Counted from the stretch's first letter, positions 18,101 through 26,986 are shown. The stretch: DNA of 40,544 nt from an uncultured Chthonomonas sp. (GCA_903919615.1 CAIXIX010000384.1:1-40544), one strand, 5' to 3'. The notes: generated by a model from the letters alone, not told the origin. Numbers and translations are program-made.

Positions 18101-19107
18101 TCACTTCAGATGGTCTGCTAATTCAGTCACTGTTCAAGGACACTCGTGGTTGGTTTGAAACTCCAGCGCGAGCCGTTCGTGGCGTCTCTTTCGATGCCAC
18201 TACTGCCGGTGGGGAGTCGTTCGGCGGGAGCTTTACGCGCCTCAGCAATGGCAAATACGTTGTGACCCTCGGCGGCACCGATGCCCACGTCTTGGAGCTT
18301 ACGGGCATCGATTCCGTTAAGCGTTTCAAGGGCGAAATCACGTACTCGAAATCGCAATATCTGGACGCATTGCGACTTGCCCGTGCTCGAGCAGCCCAGA
18401 CGGAAAAACCGAAAACCTATTTGGTCGGCCGAATCGCAAGTCATGAGGTCACCGGTAAGCATGAAGGCTGGCCGCACTTAAGCGACGATTCAGCAAGTGT
18501 GATCGAGATTCAGGAGAGCTCACAGCAGCGATATGGACGTGTCGAAGCGCGTTATGACGACAACAATCTCTATCTGGCCTATCGCGTCTTCTCACCAAAC
18601 GGCGCCCCACATAACGGGGGGCAGAATGAGAAGCTATTGTTCAAGACCGGAGACTGCGTTGATCTGATGGTGGGTCCATCAAAACTACAGCAAGACGCTG
18701 GCTGCCTTCGCATGCTGATGACAATGATGGGCGGTAAGCCGATTGCAGTGCTTAACCAGAAGGCAGCGCCAGGTGCAAATCCGAAGGATCGATATGAGTT
18801 TTCGTCTCCCTGGCGCACCATCGCATTCGACCGTGTGGTCATTGCGCCCGATGTAAAGATAGCGTCATCGCCCATTCAAGGCGGTTACTTTGTGGAAGCT
18901 GCAATTCCATGGAAACGGATCGGTGTTGTGCCTCACCCCGGCTTGAAGCTGAAGGCCGATTTCGGCGTGCTCTTCGCAGATAGCAGCGGCGCGACCACCA
19001 TTGCTCGCCAGTATTGGAGTAATAAGGCGACAGGTCTCGTGAATGATGTGCCCGGCGAGGCCGATCTCGAGGCCGATCTCTGGGGGGAAATTGAGTTAGG
19101 TAAGTAG
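15118..19107 (+). CDS. Very large exported CBM9/DOMON and beta-propeller protein
   Basis: About 1329 residues. A hydrophobic export segment near 48-65 (SLLALLLLPGIALA) is preceded by an unusually long polar N-terminus. After it comes a CBM9-like domain at about 75-285 (VTIDGKLTDWDLS; LYVAIHWKDRTP; VQEIKLPWKLI). Next is a FlgD-like Ig fold at about 310-390 (RWDGLDDEGKPVQPGTYTYKALY). A long propeller region (about 395-1060) contains NHL-like strands and an EF-hand-like loop DSNGDGIVQPEEL. A second CBM9-like domain runs from about 1095 to the end (NNLYLAYRVFS; FVEAAIPWKRIG). CBM9 domains bind sugar ends or are structural in surface proteins. Starts TTG 15112 and GTG 15118 are both possible; GGGGG at 15106-15110 favours 15118. 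No catalytic domain was recognised. The gene lies 149 bp before a glycosidase-like gene on the same strand. Confidence 0.8.
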   Translation: MNPLPRINKLLVKAHHSLLLNFRRTFDRCLSGLPCSPTHFFETLRLCVSLLALLLLPGIALATQTDNRGLHAVPAPGPVTIDGKLTDWDLSGQTMMCYDLETLSDIYSARVALMYDRANLYVAIHWKDRTPMGNSHNPRYQANKAWAGDSVQLRIMTDRISHVTAWYYAADKEPSIQIDYGKSLTDPYDGGSKQLFRTDRWKLQEGAEMAFLQDADGKGYVQEIKLPWKLITLSKQYRAGEKINCGFELLWGEEDWPVHRYSDNLMPGTSSREFFWTAYNSWGEVLLEPKGNLKLPEPLWMKSLRPAPMQGPVAIHYRLPYDSRVTLAIEDAKTGKRIRNLISYLSRTAGANTERWDGLDDEGKPVQPGTYTYKALYHKGIHASWLMSFANPGNPTWSTADGHGAFYGDHTAPQAVAAAGDYVALACPMGEAGQPIIGCDLNGQRLWGLANRAAFDGGHISLATDGKTLWIASEGKRSLIYRAEMATGKYAPWNALTRESGSDFRVLDLPVSDLPGYGADPKLGVNLSAIALNRGTLAVCLTRENKIKLLESDTGRVKAELNINAPRAVVYRANGELIVLSGSSLIIVSADGSTRPFTDGSFPQGYGLAIDAEQNVYLTLRGQEQNVRIFTPEGALRGEIGSRGGRPLSGPYSETSMRNPAGMAIDSKGRLWVTEETLNPKRTSIWSLDGKLLKDLAGTTSYAGAGAINPFDSTMAFSDNTVYQIDLDKGTYRPVYSFAKTDDPDEIFPLRVDSHVRIISHAGITHVYCSSRTSEVSSILLKDGKWLPGASVGVCKDQNDSEVPINFAHPFFKGHKDQIYSWADSNGDGIVQPEELKFATPELDGKPVHLQNYYWGSLPDTDGTITFVARDSNALFKYPITGWNAAGAPTYDVANPQIIRLPAGATGGNGEGMSMGGSEGRVYLNQDPVISLDRNGKILGSYPSHFTSVHGSHNAHASRPGYLIGPSSILGTAQTSGEAGEVFYMNGNLGENYLFTSDGLLIQSLFKDTRGWFETPARAVRGVSFDATTAGGESFGGSFTRLSNGKYVVTLGGTDAHVLELTGIDSVKRFKGEITYSKSQYLDALRLARARAAQTEKPKTYLVGRIASHEVTGKHEGWPHLSDDSASVIEIQESSQQRYGRVEARYDDNNLYLAYRVFSPNGAPHNGGQNEKLLFKTGDCVDLMVGPSKLQQDAGCLRMLMTMMGGKPIAVLNQKAAPGANPKDRYEFSSPWRTIAFDRVVIAPDVKIASSPIQGGYFVEAAIPWKRIGVVPHPGLKLKADFGVLFADSSGATTIARQYWSNKATGLVNDVPGEADLEADLWGEIELGK

Positions 19108-19215
19108 GAAGATAGGTTAGTGGGTAAATGGGTAAGCAGGTAATCCCTAACCGCTCGACTCATTCTTCGGGCACGGGCTCCAAGAGAACACGGGAACCCG
19201 GTTTCTGGTGTAGGG
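19099..19215 (+). repeat. GGTAAnnn octamer tract plus GGTTTCTGGTGT element
   Basis: Six consecutive degenerate octamers run from 19099 to 19146 (GGTAAGTA, GGAAGATA, GGTTAGTG, GGTAAATG, GGTAAGCA, GGTAATCC). The first overlaps the stop codon of the CBM9/propeller gene. At 19194-19215 there is a 22-mer beginning GAACCCGGTTT that recurs with four mismatches at 22459-22480, on the other side of the next gene. Confidence 0.6.
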
Positions 19216-19256
19216 ACGGAGTTCGAGGGAAGTAATCTGTGTGCAGGGGTGAAGCG

Positions 19257-22200
19257 ATGCGCAATAGATGGGTGATGATCGCCGGGTTGCTGGTTGTGCT
19301 GGCCGGTACGGGAACGGCACAGATAAGAACATCGAAGATCGAGGCAGATTTTCACGGCGGAACAATCACCGCGCTGACGAACCGAATTACCGGCGAAGTG
19401 ATCGCGCCCCCCACACAATCCACAGTATCCGCATCTCTGTTGCGCTTCGGAATGAAAGACCTTCCAGCTAACGCGCAGTCACACAGTCCACACTTGAAGG
19501 GCGAACTGACCGCTACCTGGCATGGGGATGCAGGAGAACAGGCCACTTCACAGCTTTCAACGGAACCGACTAGCGGTGACATAACGCTGAAGCAGTCCGG
19601 GTCGGCGCCTGGCAAACATGTGCGCGGCATAAGTTGGCGGCTGCAAGATGTACCCGACAGCCTGGATGTGATTGTGCCGGGCAACAGCGGGCAGCGGCTC
19701 GACCATCAGTCTCCGATGGATCGGCGCGTTTTCGATTACCCGCTGAGCTGGGAAGTGCAGTTTGTTCTGCTGCAGGGCAAGCTGGGTGGCGTGCTTATCT
19801 ACTCGCAGGACCAGAATTTTCAGTTCAAATCAATCATCGTTGAGCACGTTCCGGGCAAATTCCATCTCATATTCATTTCATACGCAAACGCCCCATTCGC
19901 CACATGTGTCAGAATCGATGCCCCAACATGGAGACTGCACGCCTACTCCGGCGCCTGGCAGGCGGGAGTTAAGGCATATCAGAGCTGGGCAGTGCATCGT
20001 TTCCCGGCAGCGTTCCCTGCGATTCCACAGCCTGCGTGGACCTCCGACATCCACTTCGTCGTGCTGGTTGGCAACGACGCATCGGTGTTGGCCCCCCTTG
20101 CAAAGGAAGTGGATCCGAAACAGACCCTGCTCTACAACCCCTCGTGGCGCAAAAACGAGTATGACCGCATGTACCCAGATTACGAGGCTGCGCCTGAGTT
20201 TCCTGCCTTTATGCAGGAGGCGCACAGACTGGGATTCCGTGTGATGGTGCACGTTAACCACTTCGGCTGCGACCCGAAGAGCCCGCTGTTTGATTCGTTT
20301 AAAGGTCACCAGATGCGCGATGCCGATTCCGGCGATCTGCTCTGGTGGGACTGGAAATTGGCAACGCCACCGATCAAGTTTGCCTACATCAATACCGCCT
20401 ATCCTCCATGGCGGCAGCTCTTTATCGACCGCATGAAACAGGTCCGTGAGAAGTTTGGAGTCGATGCAATACACCTCGATCAGACGTTGTGCATGTATAA
20501 CGACCAAAATGGACCGATTGATGGTGTGAATTCGATGCAGGGCAACCTGACGCTGCACCGCGAACTTCGCGAGTCGCTGCCAGAATTGGCGCTCAGCGGG
20601 GAGGGGCTCGACGAGATCACCGCCCGCTATGAGGCGTTTGCGCAGCGGCACATCTCTGGTGTTGATTTCGTAAACGGCACCTGGGACGACGCGCTGCTTC
20701 GCCAGTCCCATCCCGTCAGCTCCATGGTGCTGCTGCCGCAGACCGCAATATATGGCTACCTCGGCATGGCGAATCCGGTGCAATCGCCTGGAACCTACTT
20801 CGCGTGCCGACGAGCCTACGAGAACTTTGGGGTGCTGCCGACCTACGCCTGGCCCGATGCAGCTCAGTTATCAGGAGACAACTCTGTGATCCGGCAGCTT
20901 CTAACCGAAGCGAAGGTCTGGACCACGTCAATGCCGAGACCAGATTTCGATACTCCATGGAAATCGGATGAGCTGTTTGTGTACCGTACTGCAGACGGAA
21001 ACCGTCTCTCCTACGTGCGCGACAACGGTGTTGCACTGCGGCTTGAGGGTGCAAATGGCGAGGCTAAAGTCTTTACGCGACGCATCGAGGGCGTGCGCGA
21101 AGCCGCGGTCCCCGGGTCGCTCACAAACTGGCCAGTTTACGATGCAAATCGCATTCTAGGGCTGGATCCTTCTGCATCCTACGCATGGAGTTCCGAGCCT
21201 CGCGACCTAACGCAGCTACACGTAGAGACACTTCCTGCAGGATTTGCCCTGATACGCGCCGGACGTCATGCCGATATGGCACGATTTGCTTTCTTTCCGG
21301 AGCCACCGGAACGACGCGCAGACATGATCAAGCTATGGCAGTTTAACGGTAATACGCGCTCCGGAGTGCGGCTTAAGGATGGCACGACGAGATCGTACCA
21401 GTCGGCAGGGTTTCTAGATGAAGAGAGCAATGGAAACGCGCATGTCATGGGTGAGGGGGTGTTTATTCATCCACCCTGGAAAGGCCCGAATTTGCCGGGT
21501 GCATCCTTCGTGGAGTACAAACTGCACGTGCCTACAGGCCCGAGGGTGATGTTTGCCTGTAAAATACATCTCAATGTGGGGGCGGAAGGGAAATCGGACG
21601 GAGTGGTTTTTCGCATTACTGCCGCCACTGAAGACCGAACACTTTCAGCATCGAAACTGTATGCCGGGGAGGCACAAAAGCCGCTTGAACTCGATCTTAC
21701 GCCGATCAGTGGAAAGGATGTCACTCTTACGCTTACAGCTGATACCGCTCCCACCGGTAACCCGGGATTCGACTGGAGCCTGTTCGAGAGACCCAGCATC
21801 TATGTCGAACACGAATCGGAGCCCGGCAAAGTGGTGGTTGCAGGTCTGGGCGCAGCAGACCATGTGCTGACGACGGCAGCCCCGTTCACTGGCGCGATTC
21901 GGGAGGGTAAAGCGACCGTCGATGTGGTTGCGCCAGGACAGATTCTGGTGATGAAGCAGCCGCCACTGAATGTTGATACGCTGCCCGCAGACCTATTGAA
22001 ACTCCCGTTTACGGTGCACTCCGCCACTCTGGATGGTATCGAGACCGGGCAGCCGCAGTATCCGACGGTGGTAGGAGATGCGCTATGCCTCGGCCAATCA
22101 ATGCCAGCGCTAAACGAGCATCCGCCGAATTTCGGCCGCACGTTTGTAGATTACTGGCTGCATCTGCCCAATTCGCCCATTAAGTTTGTATCCTCTTGCG

Positions 22201-22433
22201 GCCTCAGGGATGGATCCAGGTCGACTGGCGCAGCTTTTGAATTGGAAGTCAATGGCAAACGCCTGCTGCGCTATGAGACGATGCCGGGCAGGGAGTGGCA
22301 TCCCATCAGCGTAGATCTGGCGGAGTATGCCGGCAGAGACGTGCTGCTGACGCTCATCACAGACTCGATGGGCGAATTCAGCTTCGATTGGACGGTTTGG
22401 GGAAACCCAAAGCTGCGCTCCGCAGGGAAGTAA
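19257..22433 (+). CDS. Exported glycoside-hydrolase-like protein (DUF6259 type)
   Basis: 1058 residues from the ATG at 19257, which follows AGGGG and starts a normal signal peptide (about 1-22). The N-terminal part (about 25-255) is a beta-sandwich. Residues 260-560 look like a TIM barrel of the DUF6259 kind: FRVMVHVNHFGCD, then VDAIHLDQT (Asp408) and LALSGEGLDE (Glu449). The last two sit where a glycosidase nucleophile and acid/base pair would be. A beta-rich linker follows. There are then two related C-terminal domains (about 750-870 and 960-1055), each running from 'FVxYxLHxPxxP' to 'FDWxxxxxP'. These resemble NPCBM-type sugar-binding modules. The family assignment is by remembered pattern; activity and substrate are unknown. 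Probably polysaccharide breakdown together with the preceding CBM9 protein. Confidence 0.75.
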   Translation: MRNRWVMIAGLLVVLAGTGTAQIRTSKIEADFHGGTITALTNRITGEVIAPPTQSTVSASLLRFGMKDLPANAQSHSPHLKGELTATWHGDAGEQATSQLSTEPTSGDITLKQSGSAPGKHVRGISWRLQDVPDSLDVIVPGNSGQRLDHQSPMDRRVFDYPLSWEVQFVLLQGKLGGVLIYSQDQNFQFKSIIVEHVPGKFHLIFISYANAPFATCVRIDAPTWRLHAYSGAWQAGVKAYQSWAVHRFPAAFPAIPQPAWTSDIHFVVLVGNDASVLAPLAKEVDPKQTLLYNPSWRKNEYDRMYPDYEAAPEFPAFMQEAHRLGFRVMVHVNHFGCDPKSPLFDSFKGHQMRDADSGDLLWWDWKLATPPIKFAYINTAYPPWRQLFIDRMKQVREKFGVDAIHLDQTLCMYNDQNGPIDGVNSMQGNLTLHRELRESLPELALSGEGLDEITARYEAFAQRHISGVDFVNGTWDDALLRQSHPVSSMVLLPQTAIYGYLGMANPVQSPGTYFACRRAYENFGVLPTYAWPDAAQLSGDNSVIRQLLTEAKVWTTSMPRPDFDTPWKSDELFVYRTADGNRLSYVRDNGVALRLEGANGEAKVFTRRIEGVREAAVPGSLTNWPVYDANRILGLDPSASYAWSSEPRDLTQLHVETLPAGFALIRAGRHADMARFAFFPEPPERRADMIKLWQFNGNTRSGVRLKDGTTRSYQSAGFLDEESNGNAHVMGEGVFIHPPWKGPNLPGASFVEYKLHVPTGPRVMFACKIHLNVGAEGKSDGVVFRITAATEDRTLSASKLYAGEAQKPLELDLTPISGKDVTLTLTADTAPTGNPGFDWSLFERPSIYVEHESEPGKVVVAGLGAADHVLTTAAPFTGAIREGKATVDVVAPGQILVMKQPPLNVDTLPADLLKLPFTVHSATLDGIETGQPQYPTVVGDALCLGQSMPALNEHPPNFGRTFVDYWLHLPNSPIKFVSSCGLRDGSRSTGAAFELEVNGKRLLRYETMPGREWHPISVDLAEYAGRDVLLTLITDSMGEFSFDWTVWGNPKLRSAGK

Positions 22434-22458
22434 GTGCAAGCGCGAGGGAGCACACAGT

Positions 22459-22480
22459 GAACCCGGTTTTCGGTGTTAGG
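22459..22480 (+). repeat. GGTTTTCGGTGTTAGG element after the DUF6259-type gene
   Basis: Contains the 16-mer GGTTTTCGGTGTTAGG (22465-22480), 31 nt after the stop at 22433 and in the same orientation as the gene. There is no octamer tract here. Confidence 0.5.
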
Positions 22481-22526
22481 TCATTGGGCGGAAACGGCGC
22501 TTTCGGCTAACTAAATTCAGGCGCCA

Positions 22527-23948
22527 TCAAGCAAGAATACTGTGGACAACCTCTCCGTAGAGATCGGTGAGGCGCATGTCTCGTCCACTAAATCGGTAGG
22601 TTAGCCGCTTATGGTCCATCCCAAGCAGGTGCAGCATGGTTGCGTGCATATCGTGGACCGTAACCTTATTCTCGATGGCATAGTATCCGTAGTCATCGGT
22701 TGCACCGTATACTGTGCCGCCCTTGATGCCCCCGCCTGCCATCCACATGCTGAAGCCGAACGGGTTGTGGTCGCGCCCATTAGAGCCCTGTGCCATCGGC
22801 GTGCGCCCGAACTCGCCGGTCCACACGACAAGCGTTGAGTCCAGGAGTCCGCGAGACTTAAGATCTATGAGCAGGCCCGCGATTGGCACATCCACCGCTG
22901 CCGCATTCTTTTCGTGGCCCTCTTTCAGGTTGCCGTGCTGATCCCAGCGGTCCGCGCCAACTGCAGGGCAGAGAAGCTCAATAAACCGGACGCCGCGCTC
23001 CACCATCCGCCGCGCCACGAGACACTGCTGCCCGTAGATCTTCGTATGCTCCTGATCAAGGCCATACAGCTTCCGTGTGGCTTCCGATTCGCCTTTGATA
23101 TCGACCAATTCCGGTACCGCGGTTTGCATGCGGAATGCCAGTTCGTAGTTGGAGATGGAGGCTTCTAGTTTGTCCTCCGGCCCTGCCTTCGCCATCATGT
23201 GGCCGTCCAGGCCGCGCATCAGCCCCATCATCCTGCGCTGCCTCTCCGGCGTCACTTCACCGAGTTCGAGATCGGCAACGGGGCTGCGGCCAGCGCGAAA
23301 CAGCGAGCCCTGGAAGGTGGCCGGAAGGAAACCGCTTGTAAAGCAATCGACTCCGCCGGAGGGGATCATGCCGCTGTGAAGAACCACGAAGCCTGGCAGA
23401 TCTTGCGACACACTTCCTAATCCATAGGTTGCCCAGGCGCCCATGCTGGGACGCCCCTGCATGCCGAGCCCGGAGTGCATAAAGTAGTTCGCGTTGGTAT
23501 GCTCGGAGTGATCTGCCACCATGGAGCGGATGATGCACAAATCGTCGACACACTGCCCCACATTCGGGAATAGCTCGCTAACAGGAATACCGCTCTTGCC
23601 GTAGGGTTTAAACTCCCAGGGCGACTTTAGCACACTGCCAACGTTATCGAACTGGGTTGGCGGAACGTCCATCTTTATCTTCTGGCCGTTCTCCTTTGCG
23701 AGCCTTGGCTTCGGATCGAAAGTATCCACCTGTGAGGGGCCGCCATCCATAAAGAGGAAGATGACGCTCTTCGCCTTCGCCGGGAAGTGGCTGGGACGGG
23801 GACCCATGGGCGATTGGGACGCCGCTGCAGGAATCTGGTCGGCCCCAAAAGCGCGATCCTGCAGAAGGGCTGCAAGCGCAACAGCGCCAAATCCGTTGGC
23901 CGCCTGCGAGAGCATCTCACGCCTATTGATGGGTCTGGCTATCCGCAT
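22527..23948 (-). CDS. DUF1501 family exported protein
   Basis: 473 residues. A twin-arginine-like N-terminus (INRREMLSQAANGFGAVALAALL) suggests Tat export. The body has the DUF1501 pattern, an alkaline-phosphatase/sulfatase-like fold: VIFLFMDGGPSQVDTFDPKP near 60-80, then MVADHSEHTNANYFMHSG, the stretch VVWTGEFGRTPM, and GRDHNPFGFSMWMAGGGIKGG. The reaction is not established for the family. It starts 26 bp after the stop of the PSCyt/PSD1 gene on the same strand, the standard arrangement for these two families, so they form an operon. A second DUF1501 gene begins at 39997. Confidence 0.9.
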   Translation of the reverse strand: MRIARPINRREMLSQAANGFGAVALAALLQDRAFGADQIPAAASQSPMGPRPSHFPAKAKSVIFLFMDGGPSQVDTFDPKPRLAKENGQKIKMDVPPTQFDNVGSVLKSPWEFKPYGKSGIPVSELFPNVGQCVDDLCIIRSMVADHSEHTNANYFMHSGLGMQGRPSMGAWATYGLGSVSQDLPGFVVLHSGMIPSGGVDCFTSGFLPATFQGSLFRAGRSPVADLELGEVTPERQRRMMGLMRGLDGHMMAKAGPEDKLEASISNYELAFRMQTAVPELVDIKGESEATRKLYGLDQEHTKIYGQQCLVARRMVERGVRFIELLCPAVGADRWDQHGNLKEGHEKNAAAVDVPIAGLLIDLKSRGLLDSTLVVWTGEFGRTPMAQGSNGRDHNPFGFSMWMAGGGIKGGTVYGATDDYGYYAIENKVTVHDMHATMLHLLGMDHKRLTYRFSGRDMRLTDLYGEVVHSILA

Positions 23949-23974
23949 GGAAATCGAAGCTCCTCACTCCATAC

Positions 23975-26900
23975 CTAGTTCAGAAATAGAAACTCTTTAA
24001 CATTAAACAGCACATGGCACAGGTCGGTCCACGATTCCAGCGCGCCCGATCCGCCCGGCTGTTGAGCCAGAAATGCAGTCGCCTGCACCAGTTCGCTGCT
24101 GTCGGGCGGTCGCGAAAAGGCGGTCTGGTACATCTGCCGGATTCGCTCTTCGGTGGTCGCCTGTTTATCAGCAGTTATTCGCTTTGCCCACACCTCGGAC
24201 TGCTCTAGGATAAACGGATTGTTCATCATCGCCAGCGCTTGTGCGGGAACGTTCGATGTCGATCGTCTGCCAATGCAGGTGAATGGCACCGGATAGTCGA
24301 AGGCCAAGAGAAACAGCGGGATGAAGTTTCTGCGGATGTTGATGTAGACGCTGCGGCGACCGGCCCCATCCAGCGGACCGGATGTCCCCGGCCGACCTCG
24401 TCCCTCCATGTAGGGCGAGAGATACGGCATAACGCTGGGGCCATAAAGTGTGGTGTCAAGCCGGCCGCTCACTGCCAGCACAGCGTCACGAATCGCCTCG
24501 GCCTCCAGCCGTCGGACCGGCATGCGGTGTACGAATCTGTTCGTGGGATCGCTCTGCTCCGATTTGGGCTCAATCCTGCTCGACATGCGGTAGGTGTTGG
24601 AGAGCACCATGAGGCGATGCAGCTTCTTGAGCGACCAGCCGCAGGCATTAGAACTAAAAGCGGCGGCGGCGCCAGCCTTCACATTGGAGTTGGAAGGCGG
24701 ATTACTCGCTGAGATAAAGTTATCGGCGAGCCAGTCCAGAAGCTCCGGATGTGTCGGCTTTTGGCCCATAACTCCGAAGTCGTCTGGCGTGCGCACTATT
24801 CCCTCGCCGAAGTGGTGCAGCCAGAGCCGATTGACGATTACCCGGGGTACCAGAGGTGTTTGAGTTGGGGCAACCATGGCCCTTGCCAGCGCCAGCCTGC
24901 CGCTGCCATCATCTGGTCGGGCCACTGCAGGGCTGCCGAGCGCTTCGAGGAACCGTCGAGGCACCTCACTACCGAGAGACTTGTAGCTGCCTCTGATATG
25001 CACGCGGTCGTTCTCGCCGGTTCCATCGGCCATTGCCAGCCCGCGTGGTGGGTCCGAGAGAGACTTCTCCAGATCGAGACGCCGTGCATCCATCGCGTGA
25101 AGGTCTGCAACAGCTTCTGATGAGAGTTTTCGGCTCTCCTCAAAGTTCGCCAGCCGTGCGCCGGCTTCAGAAGGAGCATCCCCGTCCGAGAAGAGGATAC
25201 GATCGGCAAGCAGATGTCCGGGACCATTGTCCACCAGCTCAATGTAGGCGCGATACCCTATCCACTTGCTCACATCCTGGCTCACCCAGTGCAGGGCGTC
25301 TCCCCCACTTAAAGAGATTCGAAGCCCACCATAGATGGGATCCTGGATCAATTGAAGGCCGCTCACAATGAGGCGGATCTCCGTTCCGGTGCCAGCAACA
25401 TGGTACAGAATATGTCGATTTTTGATCGTAAAGGTGCGCGAGCGCAGGACTCCATGCAGACGATCCGAGAGGAAACCGCTATCCGCTGCGCCGGAATTCG
25501 TCACCGCCTCCACACGGAACGATGCTGCGGTTGGCACAGCACGGAGGGCTCCCTGGCGCGGTCCGGCACCAAACGCCTGGCCCGTGGCAGTCCAGCCCGC
25601 ATAGCTCTTTTTCGAGAAGTCCTCGAAGAGCGTTGCGCCGGACGGAATACTCGGAGCCGCATGCGCAGCTTGCGCTGGCAATGCACGCCGTAGCAGTTCA
25701 TCACGATCGTTGGCGAGCCGGTCGAGCGAGTCGATCGTCGCCTGCATCTGCTGGGGAGATTCGATAGGGGTCAACTGGTACCGAGAGCTGCGAAGGAAAC
25801 CTGCAATCGCGTAGTAGTCTCGGGTGGAGATCGCATCAAATTTGTGATCGTGGCATCGAGCGCATCCCATGGTGAGACCAAGAAACGCCTTGCCAAACAC
25901 ATCGATCTGGTTATCAAGCCGATCCGCCTCATCCTGCAGCAGGTCCACCGGAGAGTGGGTTCCCTCGCCGAGCCACCAGAAGCCGGTACCGAGGATCGAC
26001 TCATTAAACCCTTGCGCTGGATTGTGGCGTGGATTCGCGAGCAGATCACCAGCTACATGCTCCTGCACAAACTGGTTGTAGGGCACATCGGCGTTTAATG
26101 CGCGGATAACATAGTCCCGATACTGATAGGCGCCCGGCTTATCGTAGTCGCCCTCATGCCCGTAGGTTTCGGCATAACGCACCAGATCGAGCCAGTGGCG
26201 TCCCCACCGCTCCCCATAGTGCGGCGATGCCAGCAGTCTATCAACCACGCGCTCATAGGCGCCTGGGGCCGTGTCGTTAAGAAACGCATCCACCTCTGCG
26301 GTTGTGGGCGGCAGGCCAATCAGGTCGAAGGTCACGCGGCGGATGAGGGTGCGCCTATCGGCAGCAGGGGCCGGAGTTAGACTGTGCGCTTCCAGTCCCG
26401 AGAGGATGAAGGCATCGATGGGATTCTTCACCCAGGCACGATTCTTAACCTGGGGAACCGTGGGGTGGGAAATAGGCTTCCATACCCAGTGCTTGGACTT
26501 ACGATCCTGAAGGTTGAATGCTGCCTTTGGCGTGGAATGAACCGAACCGGTGACTGCCGGCCATGGCGCTCCACGCCGTATCCACTCTTCAATCAGGGCG
26601 ATCTTCTGCTCTGTGAGGCGGCCTTTTGGCGGCATATCAGGTGCGCCGTTGCGTCCGCGTAGCGCGGAGACAAGCAGGCTCTTCTCCGGGTGACCTGGCA
26701 CGATGGCGGCTCCGCGGCTGCCTCCGTGCAGGATGGCATTGCGCTCATCCAGCGCCAGTTCGGACTGAATCGGCTTACTCTTGACCGAGTGGCAGCTCAG
26801 GCACTCCTCTGCCAGCAGCGGACGGATCTTTGTTTCGAAGAACTCCAGGCCAACCTTATCCTGTATGGCATCAGCGCTGGCGTTTCCGCAGACGAATATT

Positions 26901-26986
26901 GCTGCGAGCAGCAGGGCCAGCTTAGGAACCGAGCCAACGATCTCGCTAATTGACCAATTCGTAAAATGCCGATTTGTGAGCCGCAT
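23975..26986 (-). CDS. Planctomycete-type cytochrome c PSCyt/PSD1 protein
   Basis: 1003 residues, exported. A signal peptide (about 1-39) follows the ATG at 26986, which has GGGG upstream. A longer in-frame extension would run into the neighbouring hydrolase gene and looks non-coding. Order of parts: PSCyt1 haem domain with C62-LS-C65-H66; PSCyt2 (DUF1549) at about 165-370 with 'RRVTFDLIGLPPT', 'HYGERWGRHWLDLVRYAET' and a second haem site GCARCHDHKFDAI; an inserted beta-sandwich-like segment (about 430-600); and PSD1 (DUF1553) from about 650 (RVIVNRLWLHHFGEGIVRTPDDFG) to the end. The family is tied to sulfated or complex polysaccharide use in Planctomycetota and relatives by co-occurrence. 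The redox role is inferred from the haem motifs. Operon with the DUF1501 gene. Confidence 0.92.
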   Translation of the reverse strand: MRLTNRHFTNWSISEIVGSVPKLALLLAAIFVCGNASADAIQDKVGLEFFETKIRPLLAEECLSCHSVKSKPIQSELALDERNAILHGGSRGAAIVPGHPEKSLLVSALRGRNGAPDMPPKGRLTEQKIALIEEWIRRGAPWPAVTGSVHSTPKAAFNLQDRKSKHWVWKPISHPTVPQVKNRAWVKNPIDAFILSGLEAHSLTPAPAADRRTLIRRVTFDLIGLPPTTAEVDAFLNDTAPGAYERVVDRLLASPHYGERWGRHWLDLVRYAETYGHEGDYDKPGAYQYRDYVIRALNADVPYNQFVQEHVAGDLLANPRHNPAQGFNESILGTGFWWLGEGTHSPVDLLQDEADRLDNQIDVFGKAFLGLTMGCARCHDHKFDAISTRDYYAIAGFLRSSRYQLTPIESPQQMQATIDSLDRLANDRDELLRRALPAQAAHAAPSIPSGATLFEDFSKKSYAGWTATGQAFGAGPRQGALRAVPTAASFRVEAVTNSGAADSGFLSDRLHGVLRSRTFTIKNRHILYHVAGTGTEIRLIVSGLQLIQDPIYGGLRISLSGGDALHWVSQDVSKWIGYRAYIELVDNGPGHLLADRILFSDGDAPSEAGARLANFEESRKLSSEAVADLHAMDARRLDLEKSLSDPPRGLAMADGTGENDRVHIRGSYKSLGSEVPRRFLEALGSPAVARPDDGSGRLALARAMVAPTQTPLVPRVIVNRLWLHHFGEGIVRTPDDFGVMGQKPTHPELLDWLADNFISASNPPSNSNVKAGAAAAFSSNACGWSLKKLHRLMVLSNTYRMSSRIEPKSEQSDPTNRFVHRMPVRRLEAEAIRDAVLAVSGRLDTTLYGPSVMPYLSPYMEGRGRPGTSGPLDGAGRRSVYINIRRNFIPLFLLAFDYPVPFTCIGRRSTSNVPAQALAMMNNPFILEQSEVWAKRITADKQATTEERIRQMYQTAFSRPPDSSELVQATAFLAQQPGGSGALESWTDLCHVLFNVKEFLFLN

